This document shows positions 25,934 through 37,221 of a stretch of 64,000 bases of DNA, one piece after another. A program made the position numbers and the translations under genes. Position 1 is the stretch's first letter. Every line of letters starts with the position of its first letter. This DNA is from Serinus canaria (Eukaryota > Chordata > Aves > Passeriformes > Fringillidae), in NCBI RefSeq assembly GCF_022539315.1, contig NC_066316.1, forward strand, positions 52,019,994 through 52,083,993, given 5' to 3'. The notes below the pieces were generated by a model that was not told the origin of the DNA, did not search any database, and was given only the letters and a program-made list of their open reading frames with translations.

Positions 25934-28900
25934 CTAAGGTTTGTGCAGGAAGAAAGAAAATCACATCCAGTCCTCAGAAAAATTGACAACAGTTAAGAGC
26001 AAATAAGGATACTATTTTTCAGCTAACTGAACTATTTATTTTAGCTGTCTTTGAGAGACAAGCAACATAAAACTCCACACACTTCTAGAACTTTTATAAG
26101 CGTGCTACACACAAAATGAACTACACTGACCTGTGAGACTGGCAATAGATGCCAGCAACTTACGCCTCTGCTGAATACTGACTTTGGTCTAAACTGAATA
26201 GTTTTTGCTCTAACTAAATAGTGTCACGTCTTGTTGTCAAGGAAGGGTAACCTCTGTTATTATTTCATACTATTCTTTCTTGACACACTACACATGTTTT
26301 GTTTTAATGCAAGCCACAAACACAAAATACATAAATACAGAGAACTGGGACTTTTATCTTACTAAAATAAACAAAAACAACAAAAAAAAAAACCACACCA
26401 ACATGTAACAAAACCCCACTGTCTAATAAGACTAATTTTGATAACCCTGATCCTGTGCCATTAGATTTTTTAAACTTAGAGCTCCTTTCTGCTAAGCACA
26501 GATGTTGGTCTATGGAAAACCTGCTCAATAAATAATATTATTTCAACAAAATTCTCTGATGTTCTATATCTTACACTGTGCAGTTAGAACTTTCTTTCAG
26601 CTTTTTACATTTCTTTAGCAATACTACTCTCTGTAGCCACAAAAGTCTAAACTTCACCGTAAATTACAGAAAACAACTTGGAACTTTTCCCCTTCCTTTT
26701 TTTTTTTTTGAGTATTTTCTTATGAAGAGTGTCAAACTCTACTTTATTGCATTACTTTTAAAATGTCACCTGACACTGTAATTTCAATTCCCGTTCCCTC
26801 CTCTAGTTTTCACTGTTCTATTAAACTGAACTATACATGCAAATTACCTAACTGCTTTTCTTTGTATGAAATCTCCAATAAGCTACTACCTGAAAGAGAA
26901 ACTTTCTGTAGCAGTCAAACCTTGAATTTCTCCTGTATGACGCAACAGCAATTAAGCTAAGCCTTTCAAAAAACACTGTACATTCTTTTCCCCGCCTTTT
27001 TTGCAACTTTCATAAATCAAAGATTTTAGCAAGAGCTGCAGCAGTTTATTATGAGTTACTTTAGTTGAAATTAAGTGAACTTCCACATTTAAGAACAGAT
27101 GTATTCTTTACTATTCTTTTTTTGGGTGTGCAGGATCAAATTTCTTGTACATGAGTTGTATTTTTCAGGCTCTGTAAGTGTATTAGGGCAGAACTACCAA
27201 CTAATAGGAAAAAAAAAAAACAAACAGAAAAACAAGAAAATAATTTTCTGTAAAACACAAATTGAGGTGCAACAAAACAAACCCATGTGTACATCAAGTG
27301 GCCATAAACTCATTACTTACTACATTATTACATGACTTGTGGTTACCATGTCATACTTAGAAGGAACTTTTCTGCTGAGACCAAGTTTACACTGACAGCA
27401 ATAGAATGTGCATCAACAAACTCAGAAAAAGGGGACATGATCACTATACAAACTGGACATATCAGTATCACCATGTACCAGGGGAATTTACATCAGATAA
27501 TTAAATCCATGTTTATGCCCTGCATTACTGTCAGAAAACCACTCCAGTGGTACACTTTTGGGAAGGTATGCCCTGAGACTCCCACCCAGAGAAAGTGAAG
27601 GGGGGAAAAAGCATGCACAGGTTTTTGCTTATTCAAGTAAAAGGCAATATCCAGGTTCAAAAAACAGTAAAAGAGACACATCCAGGGCAGAACAAGGAAA
27701 TACAGAAACATAAGCAATACTGTAACCAAAACCAGAGGGGTCCACACCCCACTGCTGTTACCCTGGCATACAGAGAACAGAGTGACCATCTTCCAGATGT
27801 ACAGAATGTGCCTGGAAGACAAATGAAAACAAGCACCCCAAATCCACAATACTTCCTCAGAGCAAGAAAAAGCTTTTATGTTTAGACCATATCAATGATG
27901 GCAAGAATTTAATCACAAGACAATAAAAAAAGGCAAGCGATTCCTGACAGCCAAAACTGCATATGGTACTTTAATGTCTTATTCTACACTGGGGATTTTG
28001 AAATACTATATAAGATTGTTCCCCCTGTCTATATCCTCCTGCACTTATTCCAGGCTCATAGCTTTGGGAAAGAGTTCTCAGGGACAAAGCTTACTGGGGA
28101 CAACCTACGACAAATGAGTAGGGAGGCTAAAGCCAATCGTTTAATTCATGAACAAAGCAGAATGGTGAAATAAGACGTCCATGATACCTCCCACTTCTAT
28201 TTTAGTAAAAAGAAAAAAAAATTAAAAACCCCAGATGTTTCCAGACATTAATATAGTCTTTAATTTCACTAATGATTTCTTGAAGTCTAAACAGGGGCTT
28301 GCTACTTGGTTGTCATGAAAGACTTCTAACATTTCGATTTACAGTGGATTTTTTCTCTCAGGCTGTCAGACCAGCATTTCCACAAGTCCCAATTTCACTT
28401 GAGAATTAAAAATATGGCTGCAATGAACTGCTTTTTAATATTTCCTGCTGAAATAGGGGAGTCGTTGCAAAGTCTTACAAAAATTTTTAAGTACCCAGAA
28501 GAGAAACAAGGCTGTACAAAGCTGCTATTTCGTATCAGAATGGCACAACCAGCTTGAAACTTTCATTGTTCTATCATAATTCTGTGCTGCTTTATTTAAA
28601 TGTAGCATCCCAAATTACTGTCTGAATGTGTGAAAAATACCATTCTCTATTTTCCATCTAGCTTACACTTCCCCTTGCTGTTTCTTCACTTTTTTAGCAA
28701 CTGCTAGATATTCTATTGAAGGGAAAAAAAATAAAAGAAAAAACCAAATACCAAAACACCCAAGCAAACAAAAAAATCTCAAACAAAATCTCTGGTTAAA
28801 CTACAGAAGAAAGCCAAATAACTTAAAAAATATTTAATCTGTAGCGTACTACTGCAGAGATGCTGTTTAAGAAATCTTGAGAAAATAACCCTTCCTCTTT

Positions 28901-31385
28901 TAAAAAAAAGAATTTTTAAAGCAGTTTCCTCATAACTTTTCAGACCTTTTTCAAATAACAAAGGTATGCAGCCTCTGCACTCAACACTCCTGTTCAACTC
29001 CCAAAAGTATTAACAATTAACTCTTCCTGAAGCCTTTAACCTCTAAGAATAATAATAATTATGCATTCCTCCTGCTTGGAGGACCAATAATTTAAAACCA
29101 CATACTGACAATCTGAGGTAAAACGGATAAATCATCTTCTCTTTACCTTGCGTGAAGACCACTGACGTGAAGAACCAACTTTTCATGGGCCTGATTCATG
29201 ATGGGACAAGAGGAAGCCAGTACTCAGCTCTGGCAATTTACCTGCAATCCTTAGGTAGAATAAACTATAAGCAGGTAGTACTTGCTGAGCTGTACAGGTA
29301 ACTATCAGTATAACCAACCACAGCTTATTATAAATTTGAAGGATGGTAAGTCATATTTCATAATCCAAGTCATATTACTGTGACTTATACATTACTATGA
29401 CTTGTATACAGGAATACTCTTAAATAGCAAGCCTTTTCTCTTTGATGGGTAACTATTGCAGTATTTCACTAAGTAAACCACTTCTGCCAGGCACACAGCT
29501 CCTATATTCCCACTACCTTACACAATATGGTTAAACTACAAAAGCAGTAACAGTAACTGCCCCTGCAGTTGACCAAAAATGATGAGCAGAGGAACATACA
29601 AAATGGTACTCATTACTTTCACTTCTGTTTAAATCAAATTCACCTTGATTCTTTTTTTAAAAGCACCTAAATAAATGAATAAGCAAAGAAGTTTGCCAAA
29701 ATGCTCAACAACAAATGTCCTGCTTTAAAAATGTTCAGCTTAGTTACAAACATGCAGACCACGGTCATAAATTTGCTCACACAACTTAATACAGCCAATG
29801 GTATTAGAAATAGTTAAAAGTCAAAAAAGAATAGCCTTGTAGGGTGCCACCACATAAACTAAACATGATATACTGCCAAACACTCAAGTAGACACATGTA
29901 CCATTATTCAGCAAGGACCACATGAATGCATATGGCTCTCTGTTTTGTCTTCATAGTAACAAGAAGGTTTGTAAACAGATCGCACATATGAGGCAATCTA
30001 GTCACTTGAGAATCTAATAATCTGCCTTTATAAAGAAGCATTCTGCACTGTTGCCACACAATTGGACTTAGATACACAATTAAAAGACCCCTACATTTGT
30101 GCTTTGGGACAAGTGCTGCTTGATTCTATCCTAATCCATAGCGGTAAAGTTTTAAGAAGTCACCCCAGTCAGGACATACAGAACTGTTATACCCAACAGC
30201 CTTTGGAAAATAACATCAACAAAACAGATACAAGCTATTAAAAATGCGGATTGTTTGAGCAACATAAGTAATGACACACTGATTTCGAACTGTATCATGA
30301 CTGCCTTTGCACAGCTGAAAACCACAGCAATCTTCAATATGTTTGCAGATGACAGTACTTAAAACTCACATGAAAAAACCCTCTCAGCCTATTCTACAAC
30401 ACTTAACTTTTTGAGAAATGAGACAAAGCAAAAAAAAAAAAAAAATGGAGAAAGTTTCAGATAATCCATACCTGAAGTTTCAGAAATATCTCCTGAGTGG
30501 AAGGATCAGGAAAGATTTTACATGCAAGTGTAAATAAATGTAAACCCCAGGATATACTGCATCTATCTAAATATGTCCACGTGCTGCAAATCCAACAGGC
30601 TGAGACTCTCCTATCTTTGAAAAACAGATGCACTTTTTCAGCATGTCTGTATATCATCTTTACTATCAAAATATTGAGGATTCCACACCGTGTCCTGATA
30701 ACCTGAAGATCAAATTCCTCTGGTAGTCAGTGGTAATCCACAACAACAACAGAACTTAAAACTGGGCCCACTGAATTTGTACCTCGTTAGACCAGAAGTA
30801 CCTTTAATCTAGCAATTACTCCAATTACCCGGTGTCCCCAGAACTCCTGACGATGATGACCGGAGCCCCCTTGCGCTGGGAGCTGCACGAACACGCGCCC
30901 GCAGCTCCGGGAAGCAGAGAAATAGAGACCTAGCCAGCAATGCTTCCCCCTTCTGCCACCCTGACCACTTTGTTTACTTCTTTCGTAATAGCTCTCAGTA
31001 TAAATTCATTAGAAGAAAAAAATAAAGAAAAAGTGACACCCTTGACTAAGTCAGCACAAAACGTTTAGTGCCCCCTCAATTATTTAATAATGTACAAACC
31101 CAGACAGATTTAATATTAAAGTAGGCTTCACTTTAAAATGAGACGAGAAACTATTTAGCCAAATAGTTCTGCTGAAACTCATTAGTATTTCGATTACTTT
31201 ACTTTAAAAAGGTTTTTAAGAATTATTGCCTAAAAAACCCCAACTCTTTAGTGTTTCAGAAGTTTCATTTCTGCAACTATCATATTAAAAAAAAAAAAAA
31301 ACACTAAAAAAAAAAAAAAGGTTGACCATTAGTGCCAACTAATAAGAAAAACAGAACCCTTTTCCGGGAAATTAAGCTCTGAGGA
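25934..31385. other. Non-coding stretch leading into the CpG island
   Basis: AT-rich DNA with scattered A runs (for example about 30431-30445 and the pair at about 31286-31319). No gene was recognised. The GC content rises abruptly at about 31390. Confidence 0.55.
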
Positions 31386-31838
31386 GGTTTATCGTTGTCC
31401 CGGGGCGAGCCCCGGCCGCCTGCCCAGGGAGACAAGATGTGCTGGCCGGCGGCCGGCCGGGACCCCGGGCCAGGCGCGCTGGGGCGGCGAGGCCTCCCCC
31501 CGGCTTCCCCACCCGCGGCCCGGAGTTCTTGGGGACACCCAGCACCGGGAGCCCGGACACCACCACCCTCCCTCCCCTCCGCCTCGGGCTCCCTCTCACG
31601 AGGGCAAGGCCGTGCGGCGCGCCAGCCCCCGGCAGGAAGGTCGGGGCGGGCTGCGGGGCATGACCCGGGATAACCCGGGGCTTTCCCCCGCCTCCCCCCC
31701 GCCGCTTGACCCCGACGGCGGGGACACGGCCGGGACGCGGCGGGGCAGCTCGCCGCCCCTGCCCGCCTCCCGACGCGGAGCCGGCGTGCGGTGGTGTATC
31801 CTGTGCGATATCCTATGCGACAGGCGCGGATGTGCCGC

Positions 31839-31882
31839 TTACATAATCCCCGCCGGCCGCACACGTACCCCGCATTACATAA
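31839..31882. promoter_or_regulatory. Pair of TTACATAA (D-box type) sites
   Basis: TTACATAA occurs at 31839-31846 and again at 31875-31882, a spacing of 36 bp, inside otherwise GC-rich DNA. The reverse complement TTATGTAA is the consensus bound by PAR-bZIP factors (DBP, TEF, HLF) and by NFIL3. They lie about 1.1 kb downstream of the predicted start, in intron 1. Occupancy is inferred, not shown. Confidence 0.5.
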
Positions 31883-32374
31883 GGGATCGTGCCCCCGCCG
31901 GCCCCCGCGGCAGCCCCGCCGGCGGGCGGGGGGACAGAGGGAGGGAGAAAGGGAGGGACCCGGCGGCGGCCCCGGCCGAGCCCCTCGTTAACCCCCTTCC
32001 TGTGGCGTTTACACGTCATGGAACATTCCCGGAACGGGCCAACGTCCCACCCACTTCAGGGAACAGTCACCGCGGCGCAGCGCGCACACGCACCCCGGCG
32101 CGGTGCCGGGTGTCCCCGCACACACACGCACTTCCCCCGTGTCCGGCACCCCCGCGGGGACGCGCTGGCAGCCGGGGCACGTCCTCTCCCTCCGCTACCT
32201 CCGGCGCCCTGCCCTCCGCCGCGCCGGGTGGCCCCGGGCGCCCCCCCTGCCTCGGTGCCCCCCCCATCCGCTCCCGGGGCGCCGGAGGCCGCGCTGAGTG
32301 CCCCGTCGGGTCGGCCCCCCCGCGGGCGCCTCTCCCCGTCGGTGACCATGCCCATTCCCCGCCGCAGGAGGGGA

Positions 32375-32382
32375 TTACGCAA
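32375..32382. promoter_or_regulatory. TTACGCAA C/EBP or PAR-bZIP-like site
   Basis: TTACGCAA combines a PAR-bZIP half and a C/EBP half. It is about 0.6 kb inside the predicted transcript start. Confidence 0.4.
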
Positions 32383-32576
32383 GGCAGCCTTCTCCTCATC
32401 TGCATACACTTACAAGCCGGGTATTCCCCACATTTCCTAACGGCGTGTCACCGACAAAGGCCTGTCCCCGCCGTGTCCCCCCTCCTGCGCCGGCTCAGCG
32501 GGAAGGGCCGCCGGCCGTGGTGCCCCGGGGACGGTGCCGGTGCCTGCCAGCGCCCGGAGCCGCGGCCACAGAGGTG

Positions 32577-32583
32577 ACTTACC
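32577..32583 (-). other. HIVEP2: Alternative splice donor (G|GTAAGT)
   Basis: The minus strand reads CCGGACCG|GTAAGTCACC with the intron beginning at 32582, a near-perfect donor. With the start predicted at 32981 it would make a 399-base first exon. Confidence 0.45.
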
Positions 32584-32854
32584 GGTCCGGCGGTTTTACA
32601 GCCCCGCCGGCTTCCCCCGCCGGCGCCCTCCCGCCGCCTTGCCCTCCATTTACCCCCGCGGCCCCGGGCGGCACTCGGAGCGCCGGCCACAGACCCCCCC
32701 GCTCCGCTGAGCGCCCTGCCTGCCGCGGCCCGACCCCAGCCCCGCGGCGCCCCGCACCCGAGCCCCGCCGCCCCGGCGCGGCTGTCAGCTGGTGCCGGTG
32801 ACAGGGAATGAGCGGCGGGCAGGGAGGAGGGGGCTGCCCGCAGCAGCCGGTGCT

Positions 32855-32861
32855 GCTCACC
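32855..32861 (-). other. HIVEP2: Splice donor (CCCAG|GTGAGC)
   Basis: The minus strand reads TTTCCCAG|GTGAGCAGC with the intron starting at 32860. This is a consensus donor lying 121 bases below the predicted start. Confidence 0.5.
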
Positions 32862-32981
32862 TGGGAAATCACCGAAGAGGAAGGAGGGAAGCCCTCCCAG
32901 TGCCCTTGTTGTTGTTGTTGCTGCTGCTGCTGATCCCGCCGGGCGCTCGTGTTGCTCCTTTGCTAAGGGCTCGCCCGGAGT
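32861..32981 (-). other. HIVEP2: Predicted non-coding first exon, putative HIVEP2
   Basis: The exon is defined by an initiator (TCACTCC, A at 32981) placed 30 bases after the first T of a TATA box, and by a consensus donor at 32860. The 121-base exon contains no ATG, as expected for a 5' untranslated first exon. It carries a (CAG)4(CAA)5 run (positions 32932 to 32906 on the minus strand). HIVEP2 encodes a large two-domain C2H2 zinc-finger transcription factor that binds NF-kappaB-like enhancer motifs. Its protein-coding exons would lie left of the window. Seen: core promoter and donor. Known: AIG1-HIVEP2 adjacency in vertebrates. Inferred: gene identity and exon limits. Confidence 0.45.
32906..32932 (-). 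repeat. (CAG)4(CAA)5 trinucleotide run in predicted 5' UTR
   Basis: On the + strand this is TTG five times followed by CTG four times, without interruption. It lies within the predicted first exon. Confidence 0.9.
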
Positions 32982-33000
32982 GAGGCGGCTCGCGGTGCTT

Positions 33001-33014
33001 CTTTATATATAAAG
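33001..33014 (-). promoter_or_regulatory. HIVEP2: Palindromic TATA box
   Basis: CTTTATATATAAAG is a perfect palindrome, so it can be read as a TATA box on both strands. On the minus strand a consensus initiator lies 30 bases downstream. On the + strand I see no matching initiator at the same distance. The element is the only AT-rich island in this part of the CpG island. Confidence 0.6.
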
Positions 33015-33309
33015 ACAGACAGAGATATTCCAGCGGCCAAGGGGCGCCCGCTTCACGCGTTTATCTTAAGGCAGGTCATTCCTCTCCCTCTTTTTGGAAA
33101 GGCTCATCACCATCTCCCTGACAGTGGCGGAGGGGCTGGTGTTGCACGGGGGAGAGGCGGAGGCCCGGGAGCCGCAGCCCGCCCTGGCCGCGGCGGGAGG
33201 GAGCGCTCCGCGCTGCAGGCGGCTCCGCCGGGCTATTCCTGGCACCACTTCCCAGAACAGAAGTTACAGGGCGGCGAGCGCGGAGCGAGCGCGGGGAGCG
33301 CGCCGCCCG

Positions 33310-33317
33310 TGACGTCA
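33310..33317. promoter_or_regulatory. Consensus cAMP response element (TGACGTCA)
   Basis: The full palindromic CRE TGACGTCA lies about 330 bases upstream of the predicted minus-strand start and includes the CpG needed for methylation-sensitive CREB binding. This position suits CREB/ATF control. Confidence 0.6.
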
Positions 33318-34070
33318 CCGGGTCCCCCCGCGCGGCGGCGGGAGCGCTCCCGGGCGCGGTGCTGGGCGCTGCCCGCCCTGGGAGCTGCGCGGGGCGGGAG
33401 CCGCGGGAGCTCCGCGCTGGGGAGGGCGCGCACCGAGGAGGCAGGGCCTCGCAGGGCGAAGCCGCGGCCTCTCCTCGCCGGCGGAGATCGCCTCTCCCCT
33501 CCCCCTCCCCGCCGAGGGAACTCCCAGGAGAGCCAGTCCCGACTTGCCGTGCGCAAGCCGCGCGTCCTCCCGGCCTGAGAATTTCCTCCGAGGAGCGGGA
33601 TCTCCTGCCCCCTCCCCTCCCTCCGCTTCCTTTCTCTCCCTCCCCCGGCCCCTCCACCCCCTCGCTCTAGCCTGGCCGAGATCGCGTTATCTGTCAAGGA
33701 GAACAATACACCGCCGGGGCTCCCCGTGCCGGCCGTCGGCCCTGGCTGCCCAGCCGAACCCGGGTCTCCCCCGGGCGGGGAGCACCCCGACCCTCGCTCA
33801 CCCCTCAGCACGTGGCCCCGGAGGAGGGGCGCGCATCGGGCTGGCCCCGCGAGGCTCGCCGCCGCCCCGGAGGGCAGGGAGCCCGCCGCGCCGCCCCGAG
33901 CTGTGCCGCAGACATACGCATTTATTGCAACACCCGCTCGCCGCCAGCGCCGCGGCCGAGCGGAGCGCCAGCCCCGCGAGCGACCCGCGCCGCCGGCAGG
34001 GCGGGCGGCCGCCGCGCCGCCCCGGGTAACGGGGCTCGCAACCCCCGCCGCCTCTCACGGGGCTGCCCGC

Positions 34071-34080
34071 GGCCAATGGG
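34071..34080 (+). promoter_or_regulatory. CCAAT box (NF-Y type)
   Basis: GGCCAATGGG on the + strand is a good NF-Y site. It is about 1.1 kb upstream of the predicted leftward start, so it may serve another start site or a divergent transcript. Confidence 0.4.
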
Positions 34081-34545
34081 AGCCCGCAGCGCCCGGGGCG
34101 GCCGGGCGGGGTTCGGCCGGGCCGGGGCCGGCGGCGGGGTCGCTCTCCCGCAGCAGCCCACGGCGCCGGGGCAGAGAGGCGCTGCAGGGGAAATACCCTC
34201 CCGGCCGGGCGAGGCGGTGCCCGTGCTTCCTTGAGACATCCCACCGCCCTTCCGCGGTGGTTGGGAGCCCACCACGGGTTTTCGGAACCTTCGCCGAAGC
34301 AGGACCCGGCCCTGGTCCGGCACCGACACACACCCCGGGTCCTGCCGCTCACACTGTCTTTGAGTCAGTTAAGCCTGAGCGCGATTCCGGGGAACAGCGT
34401 TTGTATTCCTGAGATTTGCCACGGCTGCTCGGAGAGTGAAGCTCAACCGGCTGGTTCCCCCTCCCGGCCGCTCAGGCAGTGCGGGGGTCCCTTGCCTGGC
34501 CTCGTCTGGTTTGGCTTTGCCGTGGCACCGGCGACCGCTGGGTTT

Positions 34546-37221
34546 TTGACAGCAGGTCTTCACTTACTTTTCAGAGCAAATTTTCTTTTGGGGAATCTAT
34601 TCAGCCGCGTCTATAGGTTACTGAAAGTTGATTCGAAGTGATGCCAACTCGCAGCACCGTCATGGTGACATCGAAAGTCATACTTGGCATCTGAGATTAT
34701 TCTTTTGACTGAAATCAAGAAAAAAATTGGTCTCATGGATGAAAAGGAAAAAGTTTATACATAAATCATGAAAACAATGTTTTTTATGGTAGATACCAGA
34801 GTGAATAAAACCATTATTTCATAATTTTAGTAGCTAAGAATTTTAACTTCTTCCTGCATCTTTGAGGGACTAATAACAATTCAGTGCTCAGAGCTGGCAA
34901 TACAGGGACATAAAAGGGCATAGAATCCATTATTAAAAATCTTCTCATGCTGCTGTGGTCTTTGGCCCATATTAATTTTGGTGATCTCTTAGTCAGATTC
35001 CTAGTGCTTCATTTTGCTCAATCCAGAAGGTGCAGGAGAGTCTTGGGATTTCTTGGGGTTTCCCTCAAGTTATGTAGGCACAAGATCATGTGACCATAAT
35101 TTCATAATTTCATTATAAATTATGACTTCTTTTACAAATAAGGCTTACTCGTACAAGCATGTCCAATACTGAGAGGGCTGAACAAAGAGGGTTTTGCTCC
35201 TTGTTAGGTCCATGAGCATGTTTGTCTTTGTTTTCCTGATTTTGTTGTAAGTGATACTGTCATTCCTGACACTAAGTATTGTTTGACTGGAATTATTCTG
35301 TCTGAGCAAACATATTGACTTTGGGCTTGTGATCTTTATTTGATGTCATGTTAGAATAAGTCAATGGGAAATGGGAGTGCTTAGGATTTGTTTCAAATTG
35401 AAGTTTTCCCATCCTGCTGTTTTCTACAACAGTAGCATTTATGTCTGCATCCAAATGATGGCTGCCACTATCTTCCCCTCCAGGAGGCTGCAGACTCCTG
35501 ACCAGCACCTTTGACTTCTTTGTGTATGCCCAGCGTTGTCATCCTCTCTCCTCCCTCTTGCAAGACTTCAGAAGTTCATTTTACTGTCACAGAGACCAGC
35601 CCACAGAAGGTACTGCAACAAGGTTCAGTGTTCAAAATAGGAGTTTTTTTACAATCAGTCTCCAAGCAAAGTAAAAAAATGCTTCACCATAATGCCTTTC
35701 AAAATAAGGGTCTTTTTCCAATTACACTGGTTACCTCAAGAAGCTATACTGTGTGTGCTTTCCCCCATTCTCATGGTATTGCACCATCTGAGCCACAGCC
35801 ATTTCCTTCACTGTGGCTCAACAAGCTACGTGCTGAAGCTACAACTCTTTGGCACTTTGGTGCTTCCAGGGGAGAGAGTGAAGCTATACCTGTGCTCAGA
35901 GAGAGACCCTCACTGTTCTGCAAAATTTGTTTGGCTCCAGCCCCAGAGCAGGTTTTGACAAGCTGCACAACTTGCAGCTGCAAGGGTCCTTAGCTTGGAG
36001 GAGACCTCCCCAGCCAAAGAGGCACAAAGATCCTCACAGGGTTCCTTCAGCCCTCTCCCTCTTTGTGCACAGTTGTAGGGGAGTTGGTGTAACTGAGTAC
36101 AGACTGACCTTCATCCCTGACTGATGCCCCTTTGCCCTCCCACGGGGAGCATGAGGCAGGAGCACTGGCCCACAGGGGACTGCAGCTGGGATGCTGGGGT
36201 AGTTTTCCTCCCAGGCTCCTGCCACTGACTCCGCAGAGAGGCATCAGACATCTGAATCACTCTCTCGCCTACTCGTGGCAACAACATAACTTAATAATGA
36301 TGTCCTTGCTTCATACCATCCTATCATTTCCCTCTAGATTTTTTTTTTCTATGTTTGCACACAGCATTTAACAAAACTATCACTCTAACAAAGAAGATAA
36401 CTAAGGGAGCTCTCAGATGTAAGATTTACAGCTGTTATTTAAATATAGATTTTGCAGATTCATCAAAAAATAAATTATTCTTGATGCTTGGAAAGCACCT
36501 TGGCCATCACAGCTGCAGCTCGCAGCAAACACAACATACAATGATAATATTCAGCAATGATGTTCACAGATAATTAAATGCTATAAATTATTCTGAAAAT
36601 TTGGTTTGATCTTAGAGCACACAGAATCCATCAGTTTTGTAAACTGTGCTGCTCTTAAAGTAGATAATAGAAAGCATTACATAATTTTTCTATAATAGTG
36701 CGGTTGAATTGAAATGTTAAACAACCATTCATTCCTAAAATAGCTAATGATTTTAAAAGAATTCATCCTTTCTTAAGAAAAAATTACTTCATCCCCAAGC
36801 CTGTACCCACAAGCTCATTGCTATTCTTCACAAAGTTGTTACAGATAGAACTGCAGCAAAAGGGACAATTCCTTTATATAAGGCATTGATACCTCTTTAT
36901 TGATTTCACTGTGAGCAGTGTAAAGCAAAATGGACCAAATGTATCCAATTTTCTGAAAGTCTTGGAGGGTAGGAGTGCAAAACAAAATTAGTAGCGTTAT
37001 TTTGCTGTTTAGATCCTCTTTCTTAAGGTTTGATTAAATTAGAAAATCTATGGGAAACTGCCTGTGAATGGCTTTCCTCATCAAAAATACTAGAGGTTTC
37101 CTACCAATGCTGTTTAAAACACATTGTCCTTATTTATACAGGAGTTACCGCCCATATTCCTTCTCCCATTTTTCTGACCTACTGTTTCTCTGCTCATCAG
37201 GGAGAGAAGGGCCCTGAGCTG
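34546..37221. other. Intergenic DNA, nothing recognised
   Basis: GC falls to AT-rich background right after the island. A weak minus-strand donor-like AAAA|GTAAGT lies at about 34561-34567, at the island's edge. Moderately GC-rich DNA at 35.9-36.3 kb has no coding pattern. Confidence 0.5.

Larger units (their letters stand above)
1..32860 (-). other. HIVEP2: Putative HIVEP2 first intron (continues past window start)
   Basis: This whole stretch lies downstream, on the minus strand, of a CpG-island promoter whose best donors point left. No reading frame here resembles a known protein, and none shows a plausible multi-exon coding pattern. In vertebrates HIVEP2 is the divergent neighbour of AIG1 and has long introns between non-coding 5' exons, so an intronic reading fits. 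The gene name is a synteny inference only: no zinc-finger coding exon is in the window. Further non-coding 5' exons could be hidden here and would not be recognisable by eye. Confidence 0.5.
31390..34545 (-). promoter_or_regulatory. HIVEP2: CpG island, putative HIVEP2 promoter region
   Basis: About 3.1 kb of very GC-rich, CpG-dense sequence with abrupt edges in AT-rich DNA, as expected for an unmethylated vertebrate promoter. It holds a minus-strand TATA box, initiator and two strong donors, a consensus CRE (33310-33317), a CCAAT box (34073-34077) and several TTAYRYAA-type bZIP sites. The long overlapping frames on all six frames are a by-product of few stop codons in GC-rich DNA: none has a conserved-looking domain. 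The HIVEP2 name comes from the divergent position beside AIG1. A non-coding RNA starting on the + strand cannot be excluded. Confidence 0.7.

Noticed and set aside
31304..34412. Frames of 100-320 codons in the left CpG island
   Set aside because: All six frames are open for long stretches because GC-rich DNA has few stops. The products are P/R/G/A-rich with no domain and overlap each other on both strands.
35511..35993. 160-codon + strand frame in intergenic DNA
   Set aside because: Non-ATG start and no recognisable domain; length is compatible with chance in moderately GC-rich DNA.
36870..36883. CCTTTATATAAGG as a CArG (SRF) box
   Set aside because: The AT core is nine bases rather than six, so it does not fit CC(A/T)6GG.
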